Below are positions 44,752 through 53,804 of a stretch of 64,000 bases of DNA, one piece after another (within the stretch, counting starts at the first letter, position 1; each line of letters opens with the position of its first letter). The notes under the pieces are model-generated. The model searched no databases. It was not told the origin of the DNA and saw only the letters and a list, made by a program, of their open reading frames with translations. The stretch spans positions 124,001 through 188,000 of the forward strand of contig NZ_LN651335.1 in NCBI RefSeq assembly GCF_000826145.2, in the 5' to 3' direction. A program made the translations under genes and the position numbers. Source of the stretch: Sporosarcina koreensis (GTDB taxonomy: Bacteria; Bacillota; Bacilli; Bacillales_A; Planococcaceae).

Positions 44752-45690
44752 ATGTATTTCTCTTTTAAACGAGATGATTGGGAATGGCTCGAAGCAGGGC
44801 AGGACGATGATCTGAAGAGCCTGTTGTCCAACCAGACAAAGATGAAAACGAAATGGTTCAAGACATTGGAGAATAGTGAGTTGGATGTCATCGGCAATAC
44901 GACTGCCATCAAAGGTGAGGAAGCGCTTTGGGGACGGATAACCTATGATCAGAATGTACACGAAAAGAACGAGAACAGGACGTTTGCGTTTTTTCTCAAT
45001 GTCCAAACACTGCTGACGTCGGAACTTGACCGGACGCTCTTCCCTTCAGAAGCAATGGAAGAGCTGGAAGGGAAAATGAAACAAGCAGACAATGCAGTGC
45101 AGGCGTTCATCATTCTGCTGAATACGATTCTCCACAAATTCCTTGAACAGCTGGATAAGTTCGAATGCGGGATGAGAGATCTCATATGGGAATTGAAAAA
45201 CAATAACAGCAGTGAAGTGCTCGAGCGGATTGCAGAGAGCAAACATGAACTCATCGTCTGGAATAACCTCATCATTCCGCTCGTGGAAATACAGATGACC
45301 GTCAGTGAAACCTTTGAAGAAGAACACACGGAAACAGCGGAATACAAGAGGCTCTGCACTCGGCTGGAGCGGATCCGCATGCTGATCTACGAATACCGGA
45401 GGGAAGTGGAAGCGCTGACAGACATGGAAAGTCTCGTGTCGAATCACCGGGGGAATGAAATCATGAAGACTTTGACGGTCATCACGACCATCTTCACACC
45501 TGCAGCTGTCTTCGGTGCCATCTGGGGTATGAACTTCAAGTCGATTCCCGAGTTCGAATGGGCGCATGGCTATGCATTTTCCCTGGCCGTCATCATATCG
45601 TCCACACTCGGGCTCTATATCTACTTAAAGAAAAAGGGCTGGATGGGAGAAATCCTGAAGACCGGTTCCAAGAACAGGATGATCCGATGA
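44752..45690 (+). CDS. CorA-family divalent cation transporter
   Basis: 312 aa from ATG 44752 (GAAGGGGGAA before it). Long cytoplasmic N-terminal domain rich in charged helices, including residues about 95-240 with KFLEQLDKFECGMRDLIWELK. Two C-terminal membrane helices follow, the first ending in the GMN signature (IWGMNFKSIPEF). The usual YGMN is WGMN here. Moves Mg2+ or another divalent ion. A weak promoter (TTGCCC at 44690, 16 bp, TAAACT) lies upstream. MgtE is encoded 6 kb away. Confidence 0.88.
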   Translation: MYFSFKRDDWEWLEAGQDDDLKSLLSNQTKMKTKWFKTLENSELDVIGNTTAIKGEEALWGRITYDQNVHEKNENRTFAFFLNVQTLLTSELDRTLFPSEAMEELEGKMKQADNAVQAFIILLNTILHKFLEQLDKFECGMRDLIWELKNNNSSEVLERIAESKHELIVWNNLIIPLVEIQMTVSETFEEEHTETAEYKRLCTRLERIRMLIYEYRREVEALTDMESLVSNHRGNEIMKTLTVITTIFTPAAVFGAIWGMNFKSIPEFEWAHGYAFSLAVIISSTLGLYIYLKKKGWMGEILKTGSKNRMIR

Positions 45691-45710
45691 TCCGGAATGG
45701 AGGGGCACGA

Positions 45711-46319
45711 ATGACAGAAGCAGAGCGGGATAGGGAACTCCGTATCCAGACGGAAGGGACTATCGAAATCCTGCAGAATTCCGCGCACTACAACCGGTAT
45801 GAAGCCACACCGTACGATGTGCTGGACGAATTGTTCTTAGCCTATCCTCTTGAACCCGGAGATCATCTCGTCGACTTCGGCTGCGGAAAAGGCAGGGTGC
45901 CGTTCTATTGCTGTGACCGGTTCGGCTGCAGTATCACCGGAATCGATCTGAACGGACGGCTCCTGCAGGAAGCCTATGCCAACTTGGCAAGTTTCAGAAG
46001 AGGCGGCAGCAAAAAGCGCAGGGGGGTTATTACATTCGAAGAGGTGAAGGCGGAAAATTATCCGATCCAGCCGGAACAGACCGTCTTCTACTGTTTCAAT
46101 CCGTTCTCGACCGAGATCTTCAAGTCTGTCGTCCATGGTATTCTCGAATCCCTGGAGGAGGCGCCCCGCCAGGCGGACATACTCTTGTATTATCCGACAG
46201 CAGACTATCTGGAGTTCTTAGATGAACAGACACCGTTTGTCCGAAAGGAAGAAATCGCAATTCCGGTTTTAGTGGAGAATGACCCTGACGAACGGGTTGT
46301 CATTTACCGACACGAATAA
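45711..46319 (+). CDS. Class I SAM-dependent methyltransferase
   Basis: 202 aa. ATG 45711 follows AATGGAGGGG; ATG 45687 is an in-frame alternative overlapping the CorA gene. SAM-binding motif I is VDFGCGKGRVPFY, with acidic loop GIDLNGRL, then FYCFNPFS at the place of motif IV. The substrate is unknown. The gene starts 20 bp after the CorA stop, so they are likely co-transcribed, but a functional link is not evident. Confidence 0.85.
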   Translation: MTEAERDRELRIQTEGTIEILQNSAHYNRYEATPYDVLDELFLAYPLEPGDHLVDFGCGKGRVPFYCCDRFGCSITGIDLNGRLLQEAYANLASFRRGGSKKRRGVITFEEVKAENYPIQPEQTVFYCFNPFSTEIFKSVVHGILESLEEAPRQADILLYYPTADYLEFLDEQTPFVRKEEIAIPVLVENDPDERVVIYRHE

Positions 46320-46361
46320 AAAGGGGAAAACACGGAAGGTTCCCGATGTTTTCTCCTTTTT
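46319..46361. terminator. Bidirectional terminator between methyltransferase and GGDEF-EAL genes
   Basis: AAAAAGGGGAAAACA and TGTTTTCTCCTTTTT, with A-run on one side and T-run on the other. Confidence 0.82.
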
Positions 46362-48784
46362 CACCTATTCTCCTGCTCCATGAGCAGCTGAGTCAGTGTA
46401 TCGGACGGCAGCGGACGTGAGTACAGAAAACCTTGGACTTCGTCACACCGCAGTGTGCTCAGGAAGGATGCCTGCTCGTTTGTTTCCACACCTTCTGCGA
46501 TGACATCGATACTCAGGTTTTTGGCCAGTTCGATGATTGTCTTGATGATCGCGGTATTGCTGCTGCTCAGATCCTTCAAGAAGATCTGGTCGATCTTCAA
46601 ATGGGTGATCGGGAAGGTGCTTAAATAACTGAGTGATGAATACCCGGTCCCGAAATCATCGATACTGACACGGATCCCTTCCTCATGCAGCTGCTTCAGT
46701 ATCTTCTGTGAATAGTGGACATCGGTCGTCATGCTCTCCGTAATCTCGATGTTCAGGAATTGAGGCGCCAGACCCGTCTTTTCCAGAATAGCCAGTACAG
46801 AACTGACGAACGAGGGCTGCTTGAACTGGCGGATGGAGACGTTTACGCTGACCCTGCCCAGCAGCAGCCCTGCGTCCTGCCACTGTTTCGCCTGGCGGCA
46901 TGCAGTTTCCATCACCCACTGACCGATCGGCAGGATCATGCCGCTTTCTTCCGCGATCGGAATGAACTGTCCCGGTGAGATCATGCCTTTTTTCGTATGG
47001 TTCCACCGGGCCAATGCTTCCACGCCGGTGATCGTGCCGGTTTTTATGTCATATTGCGGCTGGTAATGCAGTTCGAGTTCATCACGGCTGATCGCCTGCC
47101 GCAGATCCATTTCCAGCAGCGTCTTTTCGATCATGTTGCTGTTCATCTCTTCTGTGAAGAACCGGTATGTGCTTTTTCCCTGGTCTTTGGCCGTGAACAG
47201 CGCAGTGTCCGCGTTCCGCATGAGTGTATCGTAGTCTTCTCCGTCTGCCGGGAAACGGCTGATCCCGATGCTCGGCGTGATGAACACCTCCAATGAGCCC
47301 AGTGTGAACGGTGCGGAAATCTCCTCAAGGATCTGCCGAGCAGCCGCATTCACACGGTCCATGGCAGTTTCCTTCAGCATGATGACGTATTCATCCCCGC
47401 CGAGCCGGCTCGCGAGATCATCCGGCTTCAGACAGAGAGTGATCCGCTCGGCGACGGCTTTCAGCACGTTGTCGCCGACGAAATGTCCGAGCGAGTCGTT
47501 AATATTCTTAAAACGGTCGAGATCCAGATATAGAATCGAAAATCTCTCCGTACCGCTGTCCATCACTTTAGTGACCTCCGACTTGAACAGGCGGCGGTTC
47601 GCAAGTCCTGTCAGAGAATCGTAATAGGCCATATGTTCTGCGAGCTGTTCGGCCTTCTTCCGTTCCGTAATATCCACACACGTCCCGACAACCTCCGTTA
47701 CAGAGCTGCCGTCAAGGATAGGGGACAAGTAGATGATGAATGTACGGCCGGCGTACGACAGTTCGAACTGGCCCGGTTCCCCGTCAAGCGCAGCGTACAA
47801 ATACGGCCGTATTCGGGCGGCTTCGTCAGCGCTGAAAGGATGATCTTCTCCTTTGGCGTTCAGCAACTGTGCGGTCAACCCGATTTTTTCACATAACTTC
47901 CCTTCAAGCAGGGTGATGCAGATCTGCCCCTGCTCATCCGTTTCATATTTGAAAATGGCGTTCTGTAAGTTCTTCACCGTCTTCCGGAAGTCATTCTTCA
48001 GCGCACTCTCCAGCGCCTGCTCCGCCTCGATGCGAGCGGTGATGTCCGTCCGGATCGAAATGTATTCGAATGGCTTTCCACTGGTGTCGGTGAACGGGAC
48101 GATTGTCGTGTTCATCCAATAGAACGAGCCATCCTTCGCCCGATTCTTCACTTCGCCGCGCCAGATATTTCCGTTTTTGATGGTCGCCCACATGCCTCCG
48201 AAGAATTCCTTAGGATGATAGCCTGAATTGATGACGCGGTGTGTTTTGCCGAGGAGCTCGTCTTCCGTGTATTGTGACAGCTCACAGAACTTCGGATTGA
48301 CATAGCGGATCACGCCGGCTGCATCTGTCACTGCAATGACAGACGCGTGATCCAGAGCGGTCTCCAAATTGTGCAGGACCTGCAGTGTCTGCGTATAGCG
48401 TTCACTCGTCAGCTGTTCCGTGGTGATATCCAGATCGACAGAGATATATTGAACCGTTGCACCGGTTTCGTCCCTGACAGGCACCAGTGTTGCCAGAACC
48501 CAGTACGAAGTTCCGTCTTTGGCGATGCTCTTCACCTGCTCCTGCCAGACGCCCTGGGCTGTGACACAGGACTCCAGCTGCGAGAGGAACCGCTCTCTGT
48601 CGTAGGCTGGATTCAACAGGCCGTATGTTTGATTGATAAGTTCGCATTCCTCATATTTGGACAGTTCACAGAATCGCCGGTTGACGTAGGTAATTCTGCC
48701 TTCCGTGTCCATGATGGATACGCAGAATTTATCATCCAGCAGCTGTGTGACGGAATGCAAATTATGGGTTTGACGTAAAACCAT
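46361..48784 (-). CDS. PAS-PAS-PAS-GGDEF-EAL cyclic di-GMP enzyme
   Basis: 807 aa, no signal or membrane helices. PAS 1 about 10-130, PAS 2 about 137-255 (both with the ITYVNRRFCELS/IRYVNPKFCELS core and a following PAC segment), a weaker PAS 3 about 270-375, GGDEF about 385-545, EAL about 555-800. The GGDEF site reads RLGGDEY. The upstream I-site is KPDD instead of RxxD, so product inhibition may be lost. The EAL domain keeps EALARW, NVSIRQ, EITES, DDFGTGYSSL, KIDQIF, EGVE and the QG end, so it should be an active phosphodiesterase. Whether the net effect is synthesis or breakdown cannot be read. Confidence 0.92.
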   Translation of the reverse strand: MVLRQTHNLHSVTQLLDDKFCVSIMDTEGRITYVNRRFCELSKYEECELINQTYGLLNPAYDRERFLSQLESCVTAQGVWQEQVKSIAKDGTSYWVLATLVPVRDETGATVQYISVDLDITTEQLTSERYTQTLQVLHNLETALDHASVIAVTDAAGVIRYVNPKFCELSQYTEDELLGKTHRVINSGYHPKEFFGGMWATIKNGNIWRGEVKNRAKDGSFYWMNTTIVPFTDTSGKPFEYISIRTDITARIEAEQALESALKNDFRKTVKNLQNAIFKYETDEQGQICITLLEGKLCEKIGLTAQLLNAKGEDHPFSADEAARIRPYLYAALDGEPGQFELSYAGRTFIIYLSPILDGSSVTEVVGTCVDITERKKAEQLAEHMAYYDSLTGLANRRLFKSEVTKVMDSGTERFSILYLDLDRFKNINDSLGHFVGDNVLKAVAERITLCLKPDDLASRLGGDEYVIMLKETAMDRVNAAARQILEEISAPFTLGSLEVFITPSIGISRFPADGEDYDTLMRNADTALFTAKDQGKSTYRFFTEEMNSNMIEKTLLEMDLRQAISRDELELHYQPQYDIKTGTITGVEALARWNHTKKGMISPGQFIPIAEESGMILPIGQWVMETACRQAKQWQDAGLLLGRVSVNVSIRQFKQPSFVSSVLAILEKTGLAPQFLNIEITESMTTDVHYSQKILKQLHEEGIRVSIDDFGTGYSSLSYLSTFPITHLKIDQIFLKDLSSSNTAIIKTIIELAKNLSIDVIAEGVETNEQASFLSTLRCDEVQGFLYSRPLPSDTLTQLLMEQENR

Positions 48785-49089
48785 TGGACAGGATCCTCTC
48801 TTTTTACATAACTGCAGTTCTTTTTAATGAGTTAAAGTCTATTAGACCTATTTTCTTCAGTATAACACTATATCTTTGTACCTTATATAAGTTTCTTGTG
48901 AAAAGAATGTGAAATTACTACCGTTTTCATAGAATTGTGGACCGGGAGGGAGGTGAGGACGGTTGCGGTTCTCCAGCCGGAACGGTACTATATGAATGAA
49001 AGCGGCCTGCATAAGGTATATCGGTACAATACCAATGATTTGTATAAAAAATCTAAATATATCAACTTTACAATAAGGAGCTGTCGGAA
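48785..49089. other. Divergent gap between GGDEF-EAL and CoA-transferase genes
   Basis: 305 bp, AT-rich in its first half (48800-48930). It holds the listed candidate promoter at 48963-48991 and AAGGAG (49076-49081) before the CoA-transferase. No gene, repeat or known riboswitch was seen. Confidence 0.5.
48963..48991 (+). promoter_or_regulatory. Candidate promoter of the CoA-transferase gene
   Basis: TTGCGG (48963-48968), 17 bp, TACTAT (48986-48991). The leader would be about 90 nt. Confidence 0.45.
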
Positions 49090-50610
49090 ATGGAAGGACA
49101 GTTGGGACGGATCAGAAGAGAGTCGCTGCGGGAGAAAGTCGTGTCAGCCGACGAGGCGGCTTCGTGGATACAGGACGGAATGACATTGGGCCTCAGCGGA
49201 TTCACACGTGCGGGAGACGCGAAAGCGATACCGGAAGCACTGGTGAAACGGGCGCATGATGAACAATTCAAAGTGAATGTCTTCACGGGCGCGTCACTCG
49301 GGCATGATATCGACAAGCTGTTCACAGAAGCGGGAATCGTCAACAAGAGGCTGCCGTTCCAGGCGGATGCCGCAATGCGCAAAGGCATCAACAATGGGGA
49401 ATTGTTGTTCGTCGATCACCACCTGTCCAATACCTCTGAGTTGGTGCGCGGCGGTGTTCTGCCGCAAATCGATTATGCAGTCCTCGAAGCGGTTGCAATT
49501 GCGGAAGACGGGTCGATCATTCCTTCGACATCCATCGGAAATTCCTTGATTTTTGCAGAACATGCGAAGGCGATCATCGTGGAGATCAACGTCGCACACT
49601 CTGAAGAATGGGAAGGGGTCCATGATGTCTATGATCCCGGCGTGCTCGGAGACCGTGAACCGATTCCGCTCATGCATCCGGACGAACGGATCGGCACGTA
49701 CGGCATCCCGGTGGACCCCGATAAAATTGCAGGGATCGTGCTGACCGAGGAATACGATTCATTCTCGACGATCGACCAGCCCGATGCGGAAACGGAGACC
49801 ATGGCTGGACATCTGCTGCAATTCCTCCGCTCGGAAATCGAAGCGGGCCGGCTGACGAATGAGCTGGCACCGCTTCAGTCGGGAATCGGTTCGCAGGCGA
49901 ATGCCGTGCTCCATGGTCTGCTGGATTCGGAATTCGAAAATCTCGAACTGTACTCCGAAGTGCTGCAGGATTCGGTCTTTGAACTGATCGACGCGGGAAA
50001 AGTGAAATCCGCTTCCTGCACCTCCATCACAGTGACGGAAGAACGGATGGACAAACTGCGGAACAATCTCCCGTTCTATAAAGAGAAAATCATCATGAGG
50101 CCGCAGGAGATCTCGAATCATCCGGAAGTCATCCGTCGTCTCGGTACGATCTCCATCAACACGGCACTCGAATTTGATATCTACGGCAACGTCAACTCGA
50201 CACATGTCACAGGCACGAAGATGATGAACGGCATCGGCGGATCCGGTGACTTTGCACGCAATGCCAGACTGGCGATCTTCGTGACGAAGTCACTTGCGAA
50301 GGATGGCGCGATATCGAGCTGCGTTCCGTTCGTCTCCCATGTCGATCATACGGAGCACGATGTAGACATCATTGTGACGGAACAAGGCTATGCGGACCTC
50401 CGAGGGCTGGCACCGAAAGAGCGGGTGCCGCTCATCATCGACCGCTGTGCTCATCCTTCCTACCGGGATCAGCTGTGGACGTACTATAAAGAGGCGCTGA
50501 GCCGCGGCGGCCATACCCCGCATATTCTGGAGAAGGCACTCGGCTGGCATATCCGGCTGACGGAAACCGGCACGATGCACGAAACTCGGGAAGAAGTGAA
50601 ACCACTATGA
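49090..50610 (+). CDS. Acetyl-CoA hydrolase/succinyl-CoA:acetate CoA-transferase family
   Basis: 506 aa, close in length to Cat1/AarC/Ach1 enzymes. Transfers CoA between acyl-CoA and a carboxylate such as acetate or succinate. Visible are GLSGFTRAGDAKA near the N-terminus, the oxyanion-hole GIGSQANAVL, the active-site glutamate in ALEFDIYGNVNSTHVTG, GIGGSGDFARNA, and the C-terminal TEQGYADLRGLAPKERVPLIIDRCAHPSYRDQL. AAGGAG sits 8 bp before ATG 49090. The next gene overlaps by 4 bp. May handle acetate overflow. Confidence 0.92.
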   Translation: MEGQLGRIRRESLREKVVSADEAASWIQDGMTLGLSGFTRAGDAKAIPEALVKRAHDEQFKVNVFTGASLGHDIDKLFTEAGIVNKRLPFQADAAMRKGINNGELLFVDHHLSNTSELVRGGVLPQIDYAVLEAVAIAEDGSIIPSTSIGNSLIFAEHAKAIIVEINVAHSEEWEGVHDVYDPGVLGDREPIPLMHPDERIGTYGIPVDPDKIAGIVLTEEYDSFSTIDQPDAETETMAGHLLQFLRSEIEAGRLTNELAPLQSGIGSQANAVLHGLLDSEFENLELYSEVLQDSVFELIDAGKVKSASCTSITVTEERMDKLRNNLPFYKEKIIMRPQEISNHPEVIRRLGTISINTALEFDIYGNVNSTHVTGTKMMNGIGGSGDFARNARLAIFVTKSLAKDGAISSCVPFVSHVDHTEHDVDIIVTEQGYADLRGLAPKERVPLIIDRCAHPSYRDQLWTYYKEALSRGGHTPHILEKALGWHIRLTETGTMHETREEVKPL

Positions 50611-51224
50611 GAATTGCCATGTTCGGCGGTACAGGAAGAGTCGGTTCCCTCATGCTTGCGGCATTGCTGGAAGACGGCCATACTGTCACGGCACTCGTAC
50701 GGGACCCTGGCAGACTGAAGGCTCATCCGCATCTGACAGTTGTCCAGGGAGATGTGAAGCAGAAGCAGGATGCCCAAAAGACGATCGAAGGAGCGGACTG
50801 CGTCGTAAGTGCACTCGGCACAGACAAATCGACAACACTGAGCGAGGCGGTCCCCCATATGATTGCGGGGATGGAACAGGAGGGGATCCGCCGAATCCTG
50901 ACGATCGGGACAGCGGGCATCCTCAACAGCCGGCTGACGCCAGGGGCACTGCGCTACAATGGCGGTGACTCGAATCGCAAGCTGACAGCTGCAGCGGAAG
51001 AGCACCATGCTGCGTACAGCGCGCTTGCCGCATCCAGTCTGGATTGGACAATCGTCTGCCCGACCTATTTACCTGACGGCAGCGAGACAGGTGTATACCG
51101 CGTAATGGATGACTGGCTGCCGCCCGACGGCAGACAGATATCGACGGGGGATACCGCCCATTTCGCAGTGAGGGAATTGATTGAAGGCAAGCATGCGGGA
51201 CACCGTGTCGGCATTGCTTATTGA
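50607..51224 (+). CDS. NAD(P)-binding atypical SDR-family protein
   Basis: 205 aa. Rossmann start MRIAMFGGTGRVGSLML with a GxxGxxG loop, then VTALVRDPGRL and DCVVSALGTDKST. The family is NmrA/YwnB-like. The catalytic YxxxK of classical SDRs is not obvious, so it may be a redox sensor or a reductase of unknown substrate. Translationally coupled to the CoA-transferase gene (ATGA overlap). Confidence 0.82.
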   Translation: MRIAMFGGTGRVGSLMLAALLEDGHTVTALVRDPGRLKAHPHLTVVQGDVKQKQDAQKTIEGADCVVSALGTDKSTTLSEAVPHMIAGMEQEGIRRILTIGTAGILNSRLTPGALRYNGGDSNRKLTAAAEEHHAAYSALAASSLDWTIVCPTYLPDGSETGVYRVMDDWLPPDGRQISTGDTAHFAVRELIEGKHAGHRVGIAY

Positions 51225-51237
51225 CAGTCGAAACGGC

Positions 51238-51286
51238 AAAAAGCTGAGGTGAAAGGTGTATAGACCTTTCGCCTCAGCTTTTTTTC
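51238..51286. terminator. Bidirectional terminator before mgtE
   Basis: AAAAAGCTGAGG(T)GAAAGGT and ACCTTTCGCCTCAGCTTTTTTT form a long hairpin around GTATAG. Confidence 0.9.
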
Positions 51287-52673
51287 ATGTGAGTTTCGAT
51301 AGGAACATCGTCGCGATGCCGAAATAAATCAGCAATGACAGAATATCGTTCAATGTCGTGATGAGAGGCCCTGACGCGACAGCCGGATCGACTTTGAATC
51401 TGTTCAGGATCAGCGGGATGACAGTCCCGGCGATTGTCCCGATGATGAGCGTGCATAGCAGTGATACGCCCACAACAAAGCCGAGAACCGCACTGCCCTG
51501 CCAGAAAAAGGCGATGACTGCGATGAGCAGACCGCAGGTGACACCGATCAGGACACCGACGACAAGCTCACGGAGAATGAGCTTGGTCGCCTTTTTCCAG
51601 GTCATCTCTTCGGAAGCGAGCCCCCGGACGACGACTGCAAGAGATTGGGTCCCGGTGTTTCCGGTCATCCCGGCAATCATCGGCATGAAGAATGCCAGCG
51701 CCACAACTGCTTCCAATGTTTCCTCAAAGCGGGAGATGATGCTGCCCGATACGAGTCCGATGAACAGCAGAAGGATCAGCCAGGGCAGCCTGCGCCTGGC
51801 AGCGGTCACTGGTTTCGTCCGGAAGTCGATCGACTTACCGGAAGCCAGCAGCATCTCGATATCCTCATCAGCTTCACGCACGACGATATCGAGCACCTGA
51901 TCACCGGAAATCGTCCCTACGAGCACCTGGTCCCCCGATACGACGGGGATCGCCTCGAAATCGAACTGACCGATGATCCTGGCGACTTCCTCCTGCTTCA
52001 TCTGGACGTCGACTGTAATCGGCTGATCCCGCATGATGTCCGAGATTCGGCTGCTGTTTTCCGACAACAGGAGATCGCGGAACGTCACAACGCCAATAAG
52101 GCGCTGATTCTCATCGACCACATATAGGTAATTCACAAAATACGCAAGGTTCTCAAACGTTTTCAGTTTCTCCTCCGCTTCACCGACCGTGCTGTCGGGC
52201 GAAATCGGGATATACCGGTTCGTCATGACCCGGCCTGCCGTTTTGGGCGGATAATCCATAATGTGCAGGATCGATTCCATTTCTTCACGCCGCATCTGGG
52301 CAATGAGATCATCGACTTTGCCCTTTGAGAGGCCAGTCAGCAGGAATGCCAGATCGTTGTTCTGCATCATGTGCAGAATATGTGTCGACCGGTCCGGCCC
52401 AATCCGTTCCAGGACAGTGAGCTGTTCGTCTTTGCTTAAATACCGCAGAATGCCGGTAATTTCTTCGATGGACAGCCATTCCAGAAATAGCGGTTTCCGT
52501 TTTTTCGGCAGCTCTTTATAATACTCTGCGAGTTCGTGAGGGGGCAGGGTGTGGACAATTTCAAGAAACGTATCTTTTTTGCCTTCACTTAAGACGCGGA
52601 CAATCGCTCGTTCCAGTTTTTCCTTATCCCAATTCTCCTGTTTTTTCTCCTTGTTGAGCAGTCCCAATTTCAT
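51285..52673 (-). CDS. mgtE: Magnesium transporter MgtE
   Basis: About 462 aa. N-terminal superhelical domain (about 20-135), a CBS pair (about 136-260, with MTNRYIPISPDSTVGEA and MRDQPITVDVQMKQEE), a connecting helix and five membrane helices (about 285-463). The membrane part contains FMPMIAGMTGNTGTQSLAVVVRGLA, the pore-forming signature. The intracellular domain senses Mg2+ and closes the channel. Start uncertain: ATG 52673, GTG 52676, or TTG 52667, which best fits GAGGTGAT. No M-box is recognised in the leader. Confidence 0.93.
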   Translation of the reverse strand: MKLGLLNKEKKQENWDKEKLERAIVRVLSEGKKDTFLEIVHTLPPHELAEYYKELPKKRKPLFLEWLSIEEITGILRYLSKDEQLTVLERIGPDRSTHILHMMQNNDLAFLLTGLSKGKVDDLIAQMRREEMESILHIMDYPPKTAGRVMTNRYIPISPDSTVGEAEEKLKTFENLAYFVNYLYVVDENQRLIGVVTFRDLLLSENSSRISDIMRDQPITVDVQMKQEEVARIIGQFDFEAIPVVSGDQVLVGTISGDQVLDIVVREADEDIEMLLASGKSIDFRTKPVTAARRRLPWLILLLFIGLVSGSIISRFEETLEAVVALAFFMPMIAGMTGNTGTQSLAVVVRGLASEEMTWKKATKLILRELVVGVLIGVTCGLLIAVIAFFWQGSAVLGFVVGVSLLCTLIIGTIAGTVIPLILNRFKVDPAVASGPLITTLNDILSLLIYFGIATMFLSKLT

Positions 52674-52858
52674 CACCTCAGCTTTTCATCGGTTGCCAGT
52701 AAAAATCTCTACTGGGACTATGCCCTGTCTTGCTGCAAAAGAAACAAGCCGGCTTTCATCGTCCAGAAATAAGCAAGAATACAAGAAATCCGATTTCACA
52801 TTTCAGAAATTTCATGTTTTAATAGACGTTAACCTAAAATAAGGAGTGGATGGAATTC

Positions 52859-53671
52859 ATGAAGAAGTGGTCGATCGGAAGTATGATGCTCGCGGGTGCT
52901 CTGCTGCTTGGTGCGTGCGGCGGGGGCTCTGCGGGTTCGGATGACGATGCAGATTACGAGTTGGTGAAGAAAGGGAAGCTGACGTTCGCGTCCAGCGGTG
53001 AGTACAAACCGTTCAATTATGAGGAGAACGGAAAGCTGACAGGATTCGATATTGAAATCGGCGAAGCAATCGCTGATAAGCTCGGTCTTGAGCCTGACCC
53101 CGTAACAAATCCATTCCAAACAATCCTGCCCGGCCTGGTGGCGAAGAAATATGATGCCATCATCGGCTCGATGGCCTATACGAAAAAACGGGCCGAGCAG
53201 GCAGCCTTCACTAAACCCTATTACTATTCAGGCGGCATGATCTGGGTCGCAGAAGACAACAACGATATTAAAACCCCCGAAGACGTGAAAGGGAAGAAAA
53301 TCGGAGTCGGCGCGGAAACAACCTATGAAAAACCGGCCGAAACACTATCAGATAATCTTCAATACTACAGTGCAGACCAGGTGGCGCTGAAAGACCTGAC
53401 TGTCGGAAACAGGCTGGACGCCGTTATTACCGCTGACATTGTCGGCTATGAAGCAATCGACAAAGGGTTTGCCATCAAGGAAGTGGGCAAACCGCTCTAG
53501 GTGGAACAGCCGTCCATTGCTGTCAGGAAGGACAATGACGGATTGCGGCAGGCGATCGATGATGCATTGCAAGAACTGATCGATGAAGGCACATACAAGG
53601 AAATTTCCGAGAAATGGTTTGACCGGGATCTGCTCGATATAGATTTGGAAAACGCAGAATTACTAGAGTGA
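52859..53671 (+). pseudogene. Amino-acid ABC binding lipoprotein interrupted by an amber codon
   Basis: Near-duplicate of the binding protein at 53805-54641. Signal peptide with lipobox LLGAC, acidic linker, then a family 3 (polar amino acid) binding domain with FDIEIGEAIADKLGL. The frame is open to TAG at 53498-53500. The intact copy reads TGG (Trp in KPLWVEQPS) at that point, and the protein sequence resumes in the same frame to TGA 53669-53671, ending DIDLENAELLE. A single G-to-A change would explain it. The truncated product would lack the last 57 residues, including part of the second lobe. Sequencing error or suppression is possible. Confidence 0.9.
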
Positions 53672-53804
53672 CAGGATGACTGGCAGTAATTGTTACAAAA
53701 AGATTACGGTTATTTCAATTTTCACGTTTACAAGAATTCATGCAGGGTAATGGGAGATAGAGTGTCAAAAAAGCCGGATGGCAGACAAAGGGGAGTTTCA
53801 GAGA
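53672..53804 (+). other. Gap between the two binding-protein copies
   Basis: 133 bp with no gene. AT-rich, with TTACAA and TTTACA hexamers but no convincing promoter. The intact copy starts after AAAGGGGAG at 53787-53795. Confidence 0.4.

Noticed and set aside
52674..52858. M-box magnesium riboswitch before mgtE
   Set aside because: The conserved M-box core was not recognised; only a small hairpin (CCAGTA/TACTGG type) is present.
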